From Camarhynchus parvulus (taxonomy: Eukaryota; Chordata; Aves; Passeriformes; Thraupidae): a DNA stretch of 64,000 nt. This document shows positions 25,752-36,986 of this stretch, in pieces (position 1 is the stretch's first letter; each line of letters opens with the position of its first letter). The notes beneath the pieces are model-generated. The model did no database searches and was not told the origin of the DNA. It saw only the letters and a program-made list of their open reading frames with translations. A program made the translations under genes and the position numbers. The stretch is taken from assembly GCF_901933205.1 (NCBI RefSeq), contig NC_044572.1, forward strand, positions 78,923,465 through 78,987,464, given 5' to 3'.

Positions 25752-26041
25752 AAACTCATCTTGAGTTTATGATCCTGATCCCCTGGGTGTCCTGCATGTG
25801 TTGTGTGATGATGCTCAAAATTATCAGCTCTGTGACCTTCCCCAGAACCAAAGGTCAGACTGACAGGACTGTAGTTCCCTGGATCCACTGCCCAGCTCTT
25901 ACAGATAGATGTCACATTTGTGAACTTCCAGTCACCTGGGACCTCCTTAGTTAGACAGGACTGCTGGAAAATGATGAAAAATGTCTTGGTGAGCACTTCT
26001 AGCTTCCTCAGTACCCCTGGGTAAATTCCATCTGGTCCCAT
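25748..26041 (-). pseudogene. CR1 reverse transcriptase fragment (fingers)
   Basis: An open stretch of 97 codons starts with a GPDGI motif, followed by EVPGDWKFTNVTSICK and DPGNYSPVSLT. These are hallmark blocks of CR1-clade RT upstream of motif A. It drifts out of frame near its C-terminus (a histidine-rich tail), marking a frameshift. It is part of the LINE at 24545-27229 and not an independent gene. Confidence 0.9.
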
Positions 26042-27494
26042 AGACCAAGTGGTGTTAACAGGTCACTGACCATTTGCCCTTGGATTACGGGAGCTTTATT
26101 ATGCTCCCTGTCTTCCAGCTTAGGGGGCTACTACCTAGAGAACAACTGGTCTTGCTGTTAAAGACTGAGGCAAAGAAGGCATTAAGCACCTCAGCCTTTT
26201 CCTCATTATTTGCCACTATATTTCCCCCTGCATCCAAAAAAGGATGGAGATTTTTCTTAGTCCTCCTTTTGTGACTCTTGTATTTATATAAACCTTTTTA
26301 TTGTCTTTTAACAGCAGTAGCCAGATTAATTTCTTGTTAAGGTTTTGGCTTTCTAATTTTTTTCTCTGAATAACCTAATGAAATTCTAGTAGTCCTCCTG
26401 AGATGTCATCCAATTCTTCCAAAGGTTAAAAACTCTTCTATTTTTCCTGAGTTCCACCCACAGCTTTCTGTTCAGCCAGGATACTTTTCCTCACTATTGG
26501 TTCATCCTTCAGTATCTGGGGATGCCGTGCTTCTGTCCTTTTCATATTACATTCATGAAGAGTGCCCAAACTTACTGTGCCCCTCAGGACTGCCTCCCAA
26601 GGGACTCTCCCAACCAGTCAGCCAAAGTCTGTCCTTCCAGAGGCCAAGGCAGCAGATCTGCTGACTCTTCTCCTTACTTTTCTGAGAATCAAAAGCTACC
26701 AGCTCATTATCACAATTCCCAAGATGGCCTGCACCACCATCACATCACCCACCAGTCCTACCTCTGTTCAAAGATAGTCAAGTGGGCACCTCCCCTAGCT
26801 GCCTCACTTGCCAGCAGTGTCAGGAAGTTATCTTCCAAGCACTTTAGGAAACTCTTAAACTGTTTCCTCTCTGCTGTACTTTATTTCCAGCAGATATCTC
26901 ACCCTATAAGTTCTAGTTCCCTATGGTGAGGTTTCTCCCAGCTGCTTATAGAATATTTCATCTGTTTCTTCATTATGGTTGAGCGGTCTATAGGACACTG
27001 CCACCAGGATATCCATCTCATTGTCCTTCCCTGATTTTTACCCATAAATTCTCAACGCTGTGAACAAGTTATCCTACCATATTTCTGTGATGGCAGCTAT
27101 GTCATAGTCTTCCTGCTGCATAATGGTTTCTAGGTTTCCGGCTCCTTCTGTCTGTTGCCCATACACATGTGTTAGCATAGATGCATTTCAACTGGGCTGC
27201 TAATCCTGCCACCTCCTTTGTGGGGGTGATGCCTTAAGTTTTAGCTATCATATTTTTCAGATTCTGTATTGCCTTGGTGTGTAACTCTGAACTTCATATC
27301 AAGGGTTAGCATGTTCTCTTCACAGCTTGGACAAAACAATCCTTTTCCAGCCTGAGAACCAAGGACAACATTGCAGCTTCTGACACAAAAAAGTGTAAAC
27401 AATGGTGAATTGAAGAAAGCAATCTGAGAGGATGAGACTTCGTAATCTGAAGCTGTAATTGGACAATTAACCCCATTATGTATGGACCAAAACT

Positions 27495-27500
27495 TATAAA
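27495..27500 (+). promoter_or_regulatory. TATA box of the LTR at 27230-27690
   Basis: TATAAA in the context AACTTATAAAACTG, about 110 bp before the degenerate polyadenylation region, as expected for an LTR promoter. Confidence 0.6.
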
Positions 27501-27534
27501 ACTGTGAAAACTCGTGACCAGTTGTCCGCCTTGT

Positions 27535-27566
27535 GTCCATCTTGGGTCCATCTTGGGTCCATCTTG
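27535..27566 (+). repeat. Three tandem 11-bp units in the LTR
   Basis: GGTCCATCTTG occurs twice in exact form, preceded by a copy changed at its start (TGTCCATCTTG). It lies between the LTR TATA box and the LTR end. Confidence 0.9.
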
Positions 27567-27690
27567 GCTAGAGCCATGGCCAGGCTCTTGTACTGCCCAA
27601 GGTGTAGCTTTTGAAGGCCTTTTACTAAATACCTACTTTATTCCTTTAACTCTGTCCAGCCTCTTTTCCAGGTAGCCTCTCTTGGCATCA

Positions 27691-30122
27691 GGAGAAATTC
27701 TTAATTCTTAGATGGAATTACCTAGTGATGGATAACATTTTTGCTACAGAATAATTGTTTGCTCCTAAGGTTTAATTTAAATGGCACAGTGCACAGATTT
27801 TATACTTATCTCCAGCTATGTGTCTCTACTTCAAAGGAAAATAGTTCACAGGAGTTGAAACCTGACAATCTAAAAACATATTGAGAGAGTTCTGTAGATG
27901 AGTAATCTAGCAGGCAGCAGCTGGGCTTATTCAATCAGGACTGTCATCTCTGATCTCATACCTCATAAATCACTTTCATCTGACAAAATTTCAGTTCTTT
28001 TCCTGTTGTGATTTCCTGTGAACGTGGTTATTGTGAAATAGTTGTATAGTGCTTAAGCATCTTGATCTTAATGCAAGAAAGCCTTGTTCCTTGTAGTTGA
28101 TCACCTGAAGCTTTGAGTGTTAGTTCCTCGTGATCAGTTGTAGGCACTTTGAATTTGTGTGTTCTGTTCTGTACCTAAATGGCCTCTTTTTTCTCTGAGT
28201 GAAGTATATGATTATGTTCTGCTGCAAATATGGAAGTAATACTTTGCTCTACTGTTAATCAATGTAGAGTAACATAAATCTTCATAATACATCATTTGAA
28301 ACATTTATTTGCTTTAGAATCTTAATTTTTTTTTTCTTCAAAATACCCCTTTGGCTGTTTCCCTTTGAAATCAGTACCAGCAGGAGTGGTAGAATGAGGA
28401 CCATCATTATCTAGATTTCTCTCCATAGCCTGCTGTCTGATTATAGATAACAGAAGTAAACATCCACTTAATTACCAAGTATATTGCAGTTAAAGCTGTC
28501 TGTTAACTATAGTTATAAATAGATGCTACCATATAATTTCATTCCTATTCATGACCCCTTTTGTTTGCTTATTGATAAACACTTGGTTGTATAAATTTAT
28601 TTGCAAGCATGTTTGTGATAAGTACAAATGTTGCACAAAGGAACCTAAATAAATATTTGCAAGATCTTCGCAAGACTTTGGAAAAGAGCTTTCATGACCA
28701 CTACAGATTCCCCTCTTTCTCCTGAATCAACTTCTATTTATTTTTATGCTGTAAAATACTGATGCTGAGGTAACTTAATTGCTATTATGCACGTGTCTTT
28801 CAAGTAAAAAATGTAGCCCTAAAACAGGCACCACACGCCCACTCCTATTCAAATTCTTCTTACTCTATCTCCCTTACCTACTTCAAACAACCTTAAGAAA
28901 TTTTACTCTAAGTCAGAAAACAAACCAAAAAAAAAAGATCAGTTTTGAACAAAGCATGTGATTGCCTTTTGTTTTTTAATCCACAATCTAAATATTAGGG
29001 TCATGCCACAAAAAAAAGGTCTTTGAGAAAATCATGTGTTATGGATTAATGAACTAAACAGTACAACAAAACTAAAAAACCTACAGTGTGGTTACACTCA
29101 TCATCACAGATGTGATTTCTCAAGATTTCAAGGTCATAAGAATATTCCAACTCTTACACATTTCTCGTTCAGTATGAATTCTTTAGAGTTTGTCTGCATG
29201 GAAAATTTACTGCCATCATCTTTACTGCTATAGTTACATTGATCTAATTCTTCCTGGAAATGCTTAATTTGGAATAGGTACCATGAGAGGGAGCTATAAA
29301 TACAGTGGTATGGTTATGATGGTATTGTTCCCCAGAGATCTTCTTTCTGGGTTAATCTTTGATGCAGAACATAATTTCTACAACCATTTCATAGAGACAC
29401 AGAGGTTGTGGCTTACCAGAATAAAATTAGCACAGCTGGAAAACAGAATCAAAGTGCTAGTTTAATCATCACTGTCTCTGCATATACCTAAGGACTATAG
29501 CCACATTATTAAATTACATTGGCTGAGAAAATTCCCCGTAAGTAGAATAAGTTTGTCTATGGAAGTAGGTTGTTAGAGATGCTACTTGCATCAGCTTGGC
29601 CCATGCTAGGTACCAATCTTCCCAAATAATTCCCAGCTATATTTCAGTGGTTAAAATATCTCTTTGGATCTGTTTCTGCCTTTCAACAACATTCAAGCAG
29701 GCGCTGTGACTCCACCAAACTATAACTCCATGCACTCCTTCATGCTGTTATGTTGTTCTACAGTTGCACTGGAGGAGCACTTAAAGGATCATTCCACGTA
29801 TTTCCACCCTTTGGAGAAGAGAGCAGGCTTTTGTTCTCACAGCCAGGTGGAGTTGCAGGGGAAGGGATCTTCAGATTCAAGGAAAGCACCCTACAATTGC
29901 AGTCTATGAGTCTTGCCATGAGCAGACTGGCTGCAGGTCTGGATGGGCAGCTCATACTTGAGTATTTTCCAACTTTTATCCTCCCTCCTATCTCTTCCCT
30001 AAGTTCATGATTTGGGTGTTGCAGTTTGATTGTTGTGATCAGATATGTTGGGTAATAGACGCTTGCAGTAGAGGTCAACGTGGTAAACTGGGGAGAGACA
30101 GAATTTTCCTAAAACCACTTGT
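27691..30122. other. Unique DNA; CR1 may resume at the left edge
   Basis: The first 60 bases or so (GGAGAAATTCTTAATTCTTA onward) could be the continuation of the CR1 that the LTR at 27230 interrupts. Beyond that, AT-rich unique sequence with no recognised gene. A slightly GC-richer block at 29690-30020 holds overlapping open frames on both strands but no known domain. Confidence 0.5.
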
Positions 30123-31186
30123 TGTGGTTTAACTCTGGCCTAATTCCAGGCATTCATGAAAGCCATTTGCCCTCCCCTGCTACAGCTGGGCAGAGAGGAA
30201 AAAATTAAGGAAGATTTCATAGTTGAGATGAAGACCAGGACAAAACACTTCAAGTGCAAAACAGGCTCAACTTAGAGGTAAAAAAGCGAATTTATTAACA
30301 GCAAAGTCAGAGGAAGAGAATGAGAAGTAAAATAAGACCTTAAGACCACCTTTTTTTCCCCAACCCGTCCCTCTTTCCCACTGACAGTGCAGGGAGACAG
30401 GGGGTGGGTGTTTTGGTCATTTTGTCACCCAAGGTTTTCTTCTTCTGCTCTGGGAGAGGAGTCCTTTCCCTGTGACCATGGAGTCCCTTCCACAGGAGAC
30501 AGTTTTGCATGAACTTCTCCAGTGTGGATCCACTCTCATGAGCAGGAGTCCTCTCACAGCTGCTGCAACATGAGTCCCTCCCACAGGCAGACAGTCCTCC
30601 CAAAACTCCTGTTGTGTGCGTCACTCTTCCACAGGGTGCAGTCCTCAAAGGACAAACTGCTCCAGCCTGGAAGCAGTGGCCCTCCCTCTCCATGGGTCTC
30701 CCACTGGATCACAGCCTCCTCCAGGCATCCACCCACTCCAGCATGGGCACCTTCCCCCGGGCTGCAGGTGGATTTCTGCATCCCTCATGGATCCCCATGG
30801 GCTGCAGGAGGACAACCTGATTCATCATGGTCTCACCACAGCCTGCAGAGGGATCGTGGCTCCAGCACCTGGAGAACCTCCTCCCTCTCTTTCTCCACTG
30901 ACCTTGTTGTCTCTGTGTTTTTTCTCTCACATGTTCTTCCCTCCTCCTCTTCTCTGGCTAGAAAAAAATCTATGCCCCACTTTTTTTTTATTTTCTTTTA
31001 AAATTTGTTATCACAGAGGCATTACCATCATCTCTAGTTGGCCCAGCCTTGGCCAGCAGCATGCCCATCTTCAGAACCATCAGGGATTGGCTCTGCCAGA
31101 CATGGTGGAAGCTTCTAGAAGCTTCTCATTGAAGCCACCTCTGTGGCCCCCTGCTACCAAAAACCAGGTTTTGCAACACCAACACA
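30123..31186 (-). mobile_element. Solo LTR, ERVL-like, minus-sense
   Basis: It begins TGTGGTTTAACTCTGGCC and ends CAACACCAACACA, about 1.06 kb. It has the same design as the LTR at 40364-41439: a left block with a minus-strand AATAAA (30291-30296), a GC-rich centre of degenerate subrepeats (GAGTCCCTCCCACAGG-like units, about 30440-30860), then GGCCCAGCCTTGGCCAGCAG and AGCTTCTAGAAGCTTCTC near the right end. This matches a long LTR family widespread in neoavian birds. The many overlapping open frames, including a 195-codon one at 30616-31203, lie in the LTR and reflect GC content. No clear target duplication and no internal ERV sequence were found. Confidence 0.85.
30291..30296 (-). terminator. 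LTR polyadenylation signal
   Basis: AATAAA on the minus strand, near the 3' end of the minus-sense LTR at 30123-31186, in the same relative place as in the related LTR at 40364. Confidence 0.65.
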
Positions 31187-33783
31187 CCATTGTATCACAA
31201 TGATAGGAAAGCAAACATTGCATAATACCCACCTATCTATCTATAGACAGAGAAGAACAACATTTAAGATTCCTAATATAGAGATGCAAGAAAGGTCTAA
31301 CTCAACACCTACAAGCTGAAATGTATTGTACAGACAGGTTGATGCAGTGGAATCTAGAAACTGTTTAGGTGAGTGTGGGTGGTGGGTGCCCAGGGCTCAT
31401 GCAAAAAGTCTGTGTGAGAAGACAGAGAAGGTAGGTGGAGAACATGCTAGAACAGCTGGGAAGGGGCTGTGGTTTAGCAGAGCAAATTTGCACCTCATCA
31501 GATGATCTGTGTTCCAAGCAGATGGTGTGGCAATGGAGATTGAGGTGGTAGGAATTAAATGGTCAATGTTATATGATTGGGTCTAGAGGGAGTACCTATT
31601 ATATATTTTTGGGTTGGTTAGTTTGTCTGTTTCTTCTGGCATTTCATTTTGTTGTGAGTTTTTTTCTTTTTTTTTTTTAAGTCAAAAGAACCGATGTACA
31701 TCAAGAAAATATGTTAGTGCCATATAGAGCGTGGGAGAGAGCCCAGATCTATTTTTAAAACCTGCTTTTTGGTATGTGGCTGATGGAATACTGCTGCAAT
31801 CCTCATGAATATTTTGACGGAAAAGCCCTTAACTAGATGAGGGCAGTGAAGTCAGGCAAGATTTACATGAGCTGAAGGACCCAATCCTGCAGTGAATCCT
31901 CCTTATGAAATACTTTGCCTGCATTCTCAGTCACAACTAAGATGCTGCAGCTAGATGTTTTCTGCACCACTGAGCATGCTGAAGTCCAACCTGTCCCTCA
32001 TAGTTTTCTGTTTCAAAATCAGCAGGTCAAACACTGCAATGAGATTCTATAGGACCACAGGTCCTAATCCAAAAACAGGTCCTTTAGTTATTGTTGGAAT
32101 GGCTGCAAGCTTTGGGCAGAAACAACCAGAATATATGTGATTCTTCATTGAAAGCCTAACAGCAGCCTTCAGGATTTGTGACTGCAAGACCTTTCAGCTG
32201 CTGTAGAAATTCTGCAGGGGCCTATGGCTGCAAAGAAGGACAGAAAGGGCATGACTTTCTGAGGGTTTAGCAGTGTGCTCATTCATTCCTTGTGCAGGTG
32301 GGATTGCGCAATGCCTTCACACTAAGTTTGCTTGGCCTTACTGATACTGTGGACACGCACCAGTCACGGGTAGATGATCTGCATTATGGTCTCTGTGCTA
32401 TCCTACCTGCTATGGACTTTCTGACCCCAAACTGTTTGCATGTTGACTGGGACAAGAACAGGAGTTTATTTCATTTTTGTGACAGACGTGCAAGATACTT
32501 GAAAAGAGCAGATCACACATAGCAGCAAAGGATGGCTTCCACAGTTGTGCTTTCCCGTTTAAGTCTTGGCATTCACAAGGGCAAAATCCTAAGTTTTTTA
32601 ATGAATTCAAATGTCAAGATGTTGAAGAAGAGAAGAAAGGGGATGACTTTTATGGTAGTATTAGAGTAAGAAGAGTAAGTTTAAAGTATTAGGTAATTAA
32701 CAAGGTCATATACTGCAGAAACACTGCCCTCAAAATTAATGAACAGTCTAAATGCTGATGAAATATTTCTTTACAAGGTCAGGGATAAAGAAGAAACCAT
32801 GGCGCATGAGCCAATGTTTTGGTCTACTTTGTGGGCCGGTTTCAGGAGTACCTGTTTTGTCATTAATAGAAGTTGAAACTCTATGGATATTTCCTTTCAA
32901 AGGGTATGGCCTTTGAAAACACTGTCTGGCCACCTTCTGAACAAGTACTTAATCTATATCTATCAAAGTGCAGCCTGATACTAGAGCTGTGGGCCTTTCC
33001 TGCTTACTAATGATTATATAGATTTGGATTAGCACTTTTAATCAGAATGTTCTTCTACCCAAACCTGAATACATGTTTTATGTTCAATGTCTGCATGCAT
33101 GATCTATTAGGTAACAATTTAAACTATTAAATGAGATTAAAAGGGAAACACTGTAAATCAAAATCAGAAAGTATTAGTTTAAAAAAGAATTGATATCTTG
33201 TGAAGGGTTAAGAAATGTTTTTTCTAATGCAGATTATTCCTGGAAATCAATTGTAGATATCAGATATATGTGCACTTTGTTAATCTGACTCCTTTTCTTT
33301 GCAGAAAAAGGAATGATTGATGATTGCTTCTGAAAAAAAAATTAACTTAGGTTGTTGCCTGATACCTCCCTCTGTTCTATCTGAGATGTCGTCATTGAAA
33401 TGTTATTATTCAGAACTGAGAAATATTGTGGAGACCTACTGCCTAAGGCAGTGAGGAAACAGAATGAAGGCTGTTTAATTGAACCTGCTAACAATAACAT
33501 TGACTATTCATGTGAAACAGAGGTGCATAATCAGAGGAACTGGGAGAGAGGGAATATATTAATTCTCAGTCTTGGTATGAAGAAGAAACTTCAGATACAG
33601 TCACTGGGGTTTTTTGCAGGCTTTTTTTTGTAATGGCACATTGTTTTTCACTTTTTAGAGAAATTAGGCTACTAGACATGCACAATGGAGCAAATTTCCT
33701 CTTGAGAATTCTGCAGAAAAAAAAAGTGGTTGTTTGTTTTTTGGAAAGTATGAAGTAACAGGTATCAGTGATGTACAGGGTCT
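31187..33783. other. Unique DNA, no gene recognised
   Basis: No retroviral internal region is seen next to the LTR at 30123-31186. The block 32200-32560 is less AT-rich and has a 76-codon open frame without known motifs. Short CTAT repeats occur near 31231. Nothing else was recognised. Confidence 0.6.
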
Positions 33784-33898
33784 TCCATCCATCCATCCAT
33801 CCATCCATCCATCCATCCATCCATCCATCCATCCATCCATCCATCCATCCATCCATCCATCCATCCATCCATCCATCCATCCATCCATCCATCCATCC
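33784..33898. repeat. CCAT tetranucleotide microsatellite (about 28 units)
   Basis: Uninterrupted CCAT units across about 115 bp. Frames through it give His-Pro-Ser-Ile (plus) or Met-Asp-Gly-Trp (minus) repeats, so open frames of 65-121 codons at 33566-34029 are repeat artefacts. Confidence 0.98.
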
Positions 33899-36246
33899 TC
33901 TCGCCAGTGTGGCTGCTCAATACACCTGTAGGTGATACTGTGCAGGAAATCCTGTAAGTATAGACAGGGTCCATCAAGCATACAACCATGTCTAAAGGTT
34001 GTCTTTCTAGAAGATGTGGGAGAGCTCACATCTGTGAGTGTAGTGTGATGTGAGTAATCTTACTCAGCCCAACAATGCAGAGTCTCACACTTATATTCAC
34101 AAGGCATGAAAGCTGAAGTAGCATCTCAACTCCTGCAAACTAAAAAGCATTCAGGTAGACTGAGACTGTGCCAGCAGGCATCACAAACCCTGAATTCTGA
34201 CTGATAGCTCTCTTTGGTGGCACGCAGGAGTTCCACACACAGGTGCATTGCCTTTCATTCCAAAAGCTGGTAGCTCATCATGGCTGGTTCTCAGCTTTTT
34301 CACCCCTACTCATTTAATGGCAAGGAAGTGATATCTGAGGACTGTGTCCTAATGAGGTGTGTTATACAGTGTACAGTATGTGACTAACTTTTGTGTTTCT
34401 TAGGTTTTACCAGACTAAAACAGCCCCTTATAACCTTCTGGAGATACTGTCTTGCAGAGAGAAGGGTAGTCAGTAGTCAGCCATCTTGATGCACATGCTG
34501 GACATTAATATTGTGGTTGTCATGGAAACAACACCCTATTTGAAGCAAAAATGTGCCTGCAGAATGTGCAAAGACATTACATTTCAAAATTAAAGGGAAA
34601 TAATAGAATTCTCAGCAAGAAAAATTTAGCTTAGTTAACTCTGTTTAGTTTGGTATTATGCAGAAATTAGGTAAGTCTAAAATGGTGTATGACAAACCAC
34701 ACATGAGCTAGACCAATTTTAGACACCGCTGAAAGTGAAATAGTTCTGCATTATGACAGCATATAGTGCAAATGGGGTAACAGATTGTAAGTGGTCCATA
34801 GCTTCCCTCTGAATTATTGCAGTGATATTAAAAAGTAGACCATTTGTACATGGTTAAATATTTGAAGCTGGTGTTCACTGACATGGTAAGTGTACAAACA
34901 CAATTTACTGAATCCAAATTAATGTCTCAACTGCAGTCGGGAAATTACAGCCTTGGTTATTTTCCAGAAATTGAAATTTTCAATTAAGGAAAAAATGTCT
35001 ATGAGATGAATTCTTAGTTCTTTACTAGCAAGCTTGGGAATTTCCAACCATATCCTTTTGGAAGTGATCACTCTTTACTAATCCATATTATTAAATATAA
35101 GAAAATTTTTCTTTCCCTGGTGAAATATGACTTCCCCAAATTAAGGCAATAAGATGTAGCACATCCCATATAACCATTTAAGTACTCTGCTGCTTAGTTT
35201 ACTGTGCTACAGCTATGAGGATCCAGCTGGCTGATTCTTGAATTTTTTTGTTGGTGTAAAATTGGAAATACATTTGTTTTCTAATAAAATATTGCACACC
35301 AGGAAAGTAATCTTCTAGTAATATCAATACATTACTGAGGCTTGACCTTTTTACATTAAGAATCTTAAAACAGGAGAGGAAAAAACAACTGGAAGGCTTT
35401 GGGGTTTATGAGAACTATAGAACAGAAAAAAATAGAGGGAATATTCACAGCCTAATAGAGCAAACTTCAGAGAAGTTCTTGTACTGATAGAAGCATGCAG
35501 GAGATGTTTAAAAGCTTTCTGTTGTTTAAATATAAAGCAGGAGAATATCACATGATATAATAAATCATATATTATTCAAGTGGCAGTCTTTAGCAGTCCC
35601 TTTTATGAGTGGGGACGCTGCAGGCTCTGAATTAGATCGATTTACTGGGATTAAAAATGTAAAGGAAAAAAAAAACAGCAAACCTCAATGGCAAACTGAA
35701 ATAATACCAGCTGGATACTTTTATGTATTTTACTGCCAAGTATGGTAAAACGAATACCATATTGATCTAGTTCAGAAGAAAGAGAAAAGACTATTTTTAA
35801 AAAGTTTTTCTCTCAAAAATATTTGTTCAAATTCTGACTACATATATTTTGACTCAACTCCATTTAACTGTTGAGGCTTTTGATGTTCTACAGAATAATT
35901 GCATATTTAATTTTATAAGCTGCACATAGTACACAGTATACAGACCTTAAAATCTCACTGGGTCACAAAAATGTATTTGAAAACAGATTAAGTTAATGGC
36001 AAAAATATGTATATATTGTCCTCAATCAAGAAAGCAATGTGTGTATACAAATGTGAAGGACTAACCTAAGATTTAAAATATTACTGAGTGAACCTTTCCC
36101 AAAAGAATATCAGATAAAATGAGACCTTGACTGCACTACCCAGTTCTGTGATCAGGTGACGTTCATATGTGCTGGGAAAAGAAGAAAAACCCAGATCATG
36201 GTTAGGGGCAGATGTGTCACATTCCTCTGGACAGCATCTCCCCTTC
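33899..36246. other. AT-rich unique DNA, no gene recognised
   Basis: No LINE, LTR or coding signature was recognised. A single 66-codon open frame (35351-35551, minus) has no known domain. Confidence 0.6.
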
Positions 36247-36313
36247 TGTCACAGTTTAAGCCCAGCCAGTAACCAAGCCCCACACAGCAATTTGCCCACT
36301 CCCTCACGATGGG

Positions 36314-36319
36314 TAGGGG
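36314..36319. repeat. Left target-site duplication (TAGGGG)
   Basis: TAGGGG directly precedes the TGTTGGG start of the nested LTR and recurs exactly after its end. The 6-bp length points to an ERVK-like integrase. Confidence 0.9.
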
Positions 36320-36802
36320 TGTTGGGAAAGATGAAAATTTGACAAGAAAGTCTCACAGATATGTATGTTTAGCAGAAAGATTTTTAAATGTAGAGTCTGA
36401 TGAAGGAATAGAGATGGAAGCAAGTTTTGATATAGAAGAAAAGAATTGCTGATCCAGTCTTACTGGATAACCAAGAAGGCAAAGGGTATGTTAGTTAGAA
36501 GGGGTTTTTATGACTTAGACAAAAGGATAAATCCACCTCAAAAAAAAAGATGTTTTTACCAAGCAGAAAGATAGCACAGGCAAACAAGTCAGCAAAGCTG
36601 CAAGTAGAAAAAAGGTCTCAGAATTTTCCACTGCAAGAAAACTGAAAAACAACTTCTAGCTTAAACTGTAATGTACTAACTTTTAGTGATTGGAGAATAG
36701 TATGAATACATGAATATGGTAATTATAGTAGTTATGATAGGCTATAGATAATAGTTAGGCTATAGAGTGGTTCTACTGTATTAAGATGCTAAGCAAAAAA
36801 AG

Positions 36803-36809
36803 TATATAA
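36803..36809 (+). promoter_or_regulatory. TATA box of the nested LTR
   Basis: TATATAA in the context AAAAGTATATAATGC, with AATAAA about 115 bp downstream, as expected for U3/R of a short ERVK-like LTR. Confidence 0.65.
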
Positions 36810-36921
36810 TGCAATGTAACCAAAACCAAAGGGTCTCCAGGCCTGCCTGCAGCTGGAGCTGACAGCTGTAGGCACAGGCTCTGTTGCCCACGGCCCTGGA
36901 CTGCTGTAACCTCTTGGGTAC

Positions 36922-36927
36922 AATAAA
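36922..36927 (+). terminator. Polyadenylation signal of the nested LTR
   Basis: AATAAA in the context GGTACAATAAACTGC, followed by a U5 of about 50 bp ending at the CA terminus 36980. Confidence 0.7.
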
Positions 36928-36980
36928 CTGCATTTTGGAGATCCACCTGGGGTCCCACATCCCTCACTTTGGCTCTTACA

Positions 36981-36986
36981 TAGGGG
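36981..36986. repeat. Right target-site duplication (TAGGGG)
   Basis: Exact copy of 36314-36319. The outer LTR continues from here with GAAAGAATCAAAATG. Confidence 0.9.

Larger units (their letters stand above)
24545..27229 (-). mobile_element. CR1 LINE, 5'-truncated, minus-sense, ORF2 dead
   Basis: The element ends at its true 3' terminus (plus strand ATCACAGAAT at 24545) and runs about 2.7 kb leftward in its own sense. Going 5' to 3' on the minus strand: endonuclease-region sequence without an open frame (27229-26280), RT fingers with a GPDGI motif and PGNYSPVSLT (26041-25748), the SCLTNLI block with motif A (25751-25566), motif C FSDDTKLG (25397 region), a thumb region with KDLEVLV and ASRSRAVI (25196-25005), then the 3' UTR. 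At least four frames are used, so ORF2 is broken. Motif A has Glu (codon 25655-25653) where the catalytic Asp is expected, and motif C is FSDD instead of FADD. Full CR1 is about 4.5 kb, so the 5' part, including ORF1, is missing. Several plus-strand open frames here are antisense shadows. Confidence 0.95.
27230..27690 (+). mobile_element. Solo LTR inserted at or in the CR1, plus-sense
   Basis: This 461-bp element starts TGCCTTAAGTTTTAGCTATC and ends CTTGGCATCA. It has a TATA box (TTATAAA near 27495), a degenerate polyadenylation signal near ACTAAATACC, and three copies of an 11-bp unit (GGTCCATCTTG) at 27535-27566. I recall this LTR type from songbird genomes, but the exact family is uncertain. 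The flanks read GGTGA and GGAGA, a likely 5-bp target duplication with one change. No internal retroviral sequence is present. Minus-strand open frames 27241-27551 are incidental. Confidence 0.75.
36320..36980 (+). mobile_element. Nested solo LTR, ERVK-like, plus-sense
   Basis: This 661-bp element starts TGTTGGGAAAGATG and ends TTGGCTCTTACA, with TAGGGG on both sides. It contains a TATA box (TATATAA at 36803-36809) and AATAAA (36922-36927) about 115 bp downstream, then a U5 of about 50 bp. It sits inside the older ERVL-type LTR, in the opposite sense. No gag, pol or env sequence is present. The exact family is not known to me; its size, 6-bp duplication and terminal CTCTTACA fit avian ERVK LTRs. 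Confidence 0.9.

Noticed and set aside
24939..26274. Plus-strand open frames of 60-120 codons
   Set aside because: They are antisense to the CR1 reverse transcriptase, whose motifs are on the minus strand.
30616..31203. 195-codon open frame on the plus strand
   Set aside because: It lies almost wholly inside the minus-sense LTR at 30123-31186. The length comes from the GC-rich, stop-poor subrepeats, and no protein domain is seen.
33566..34029. Open frames with Met-Asp-Gly-Trp and His-Pro-Ser-Ile repeats
   Set aside because: They are translations of the CCAT microsatellite.
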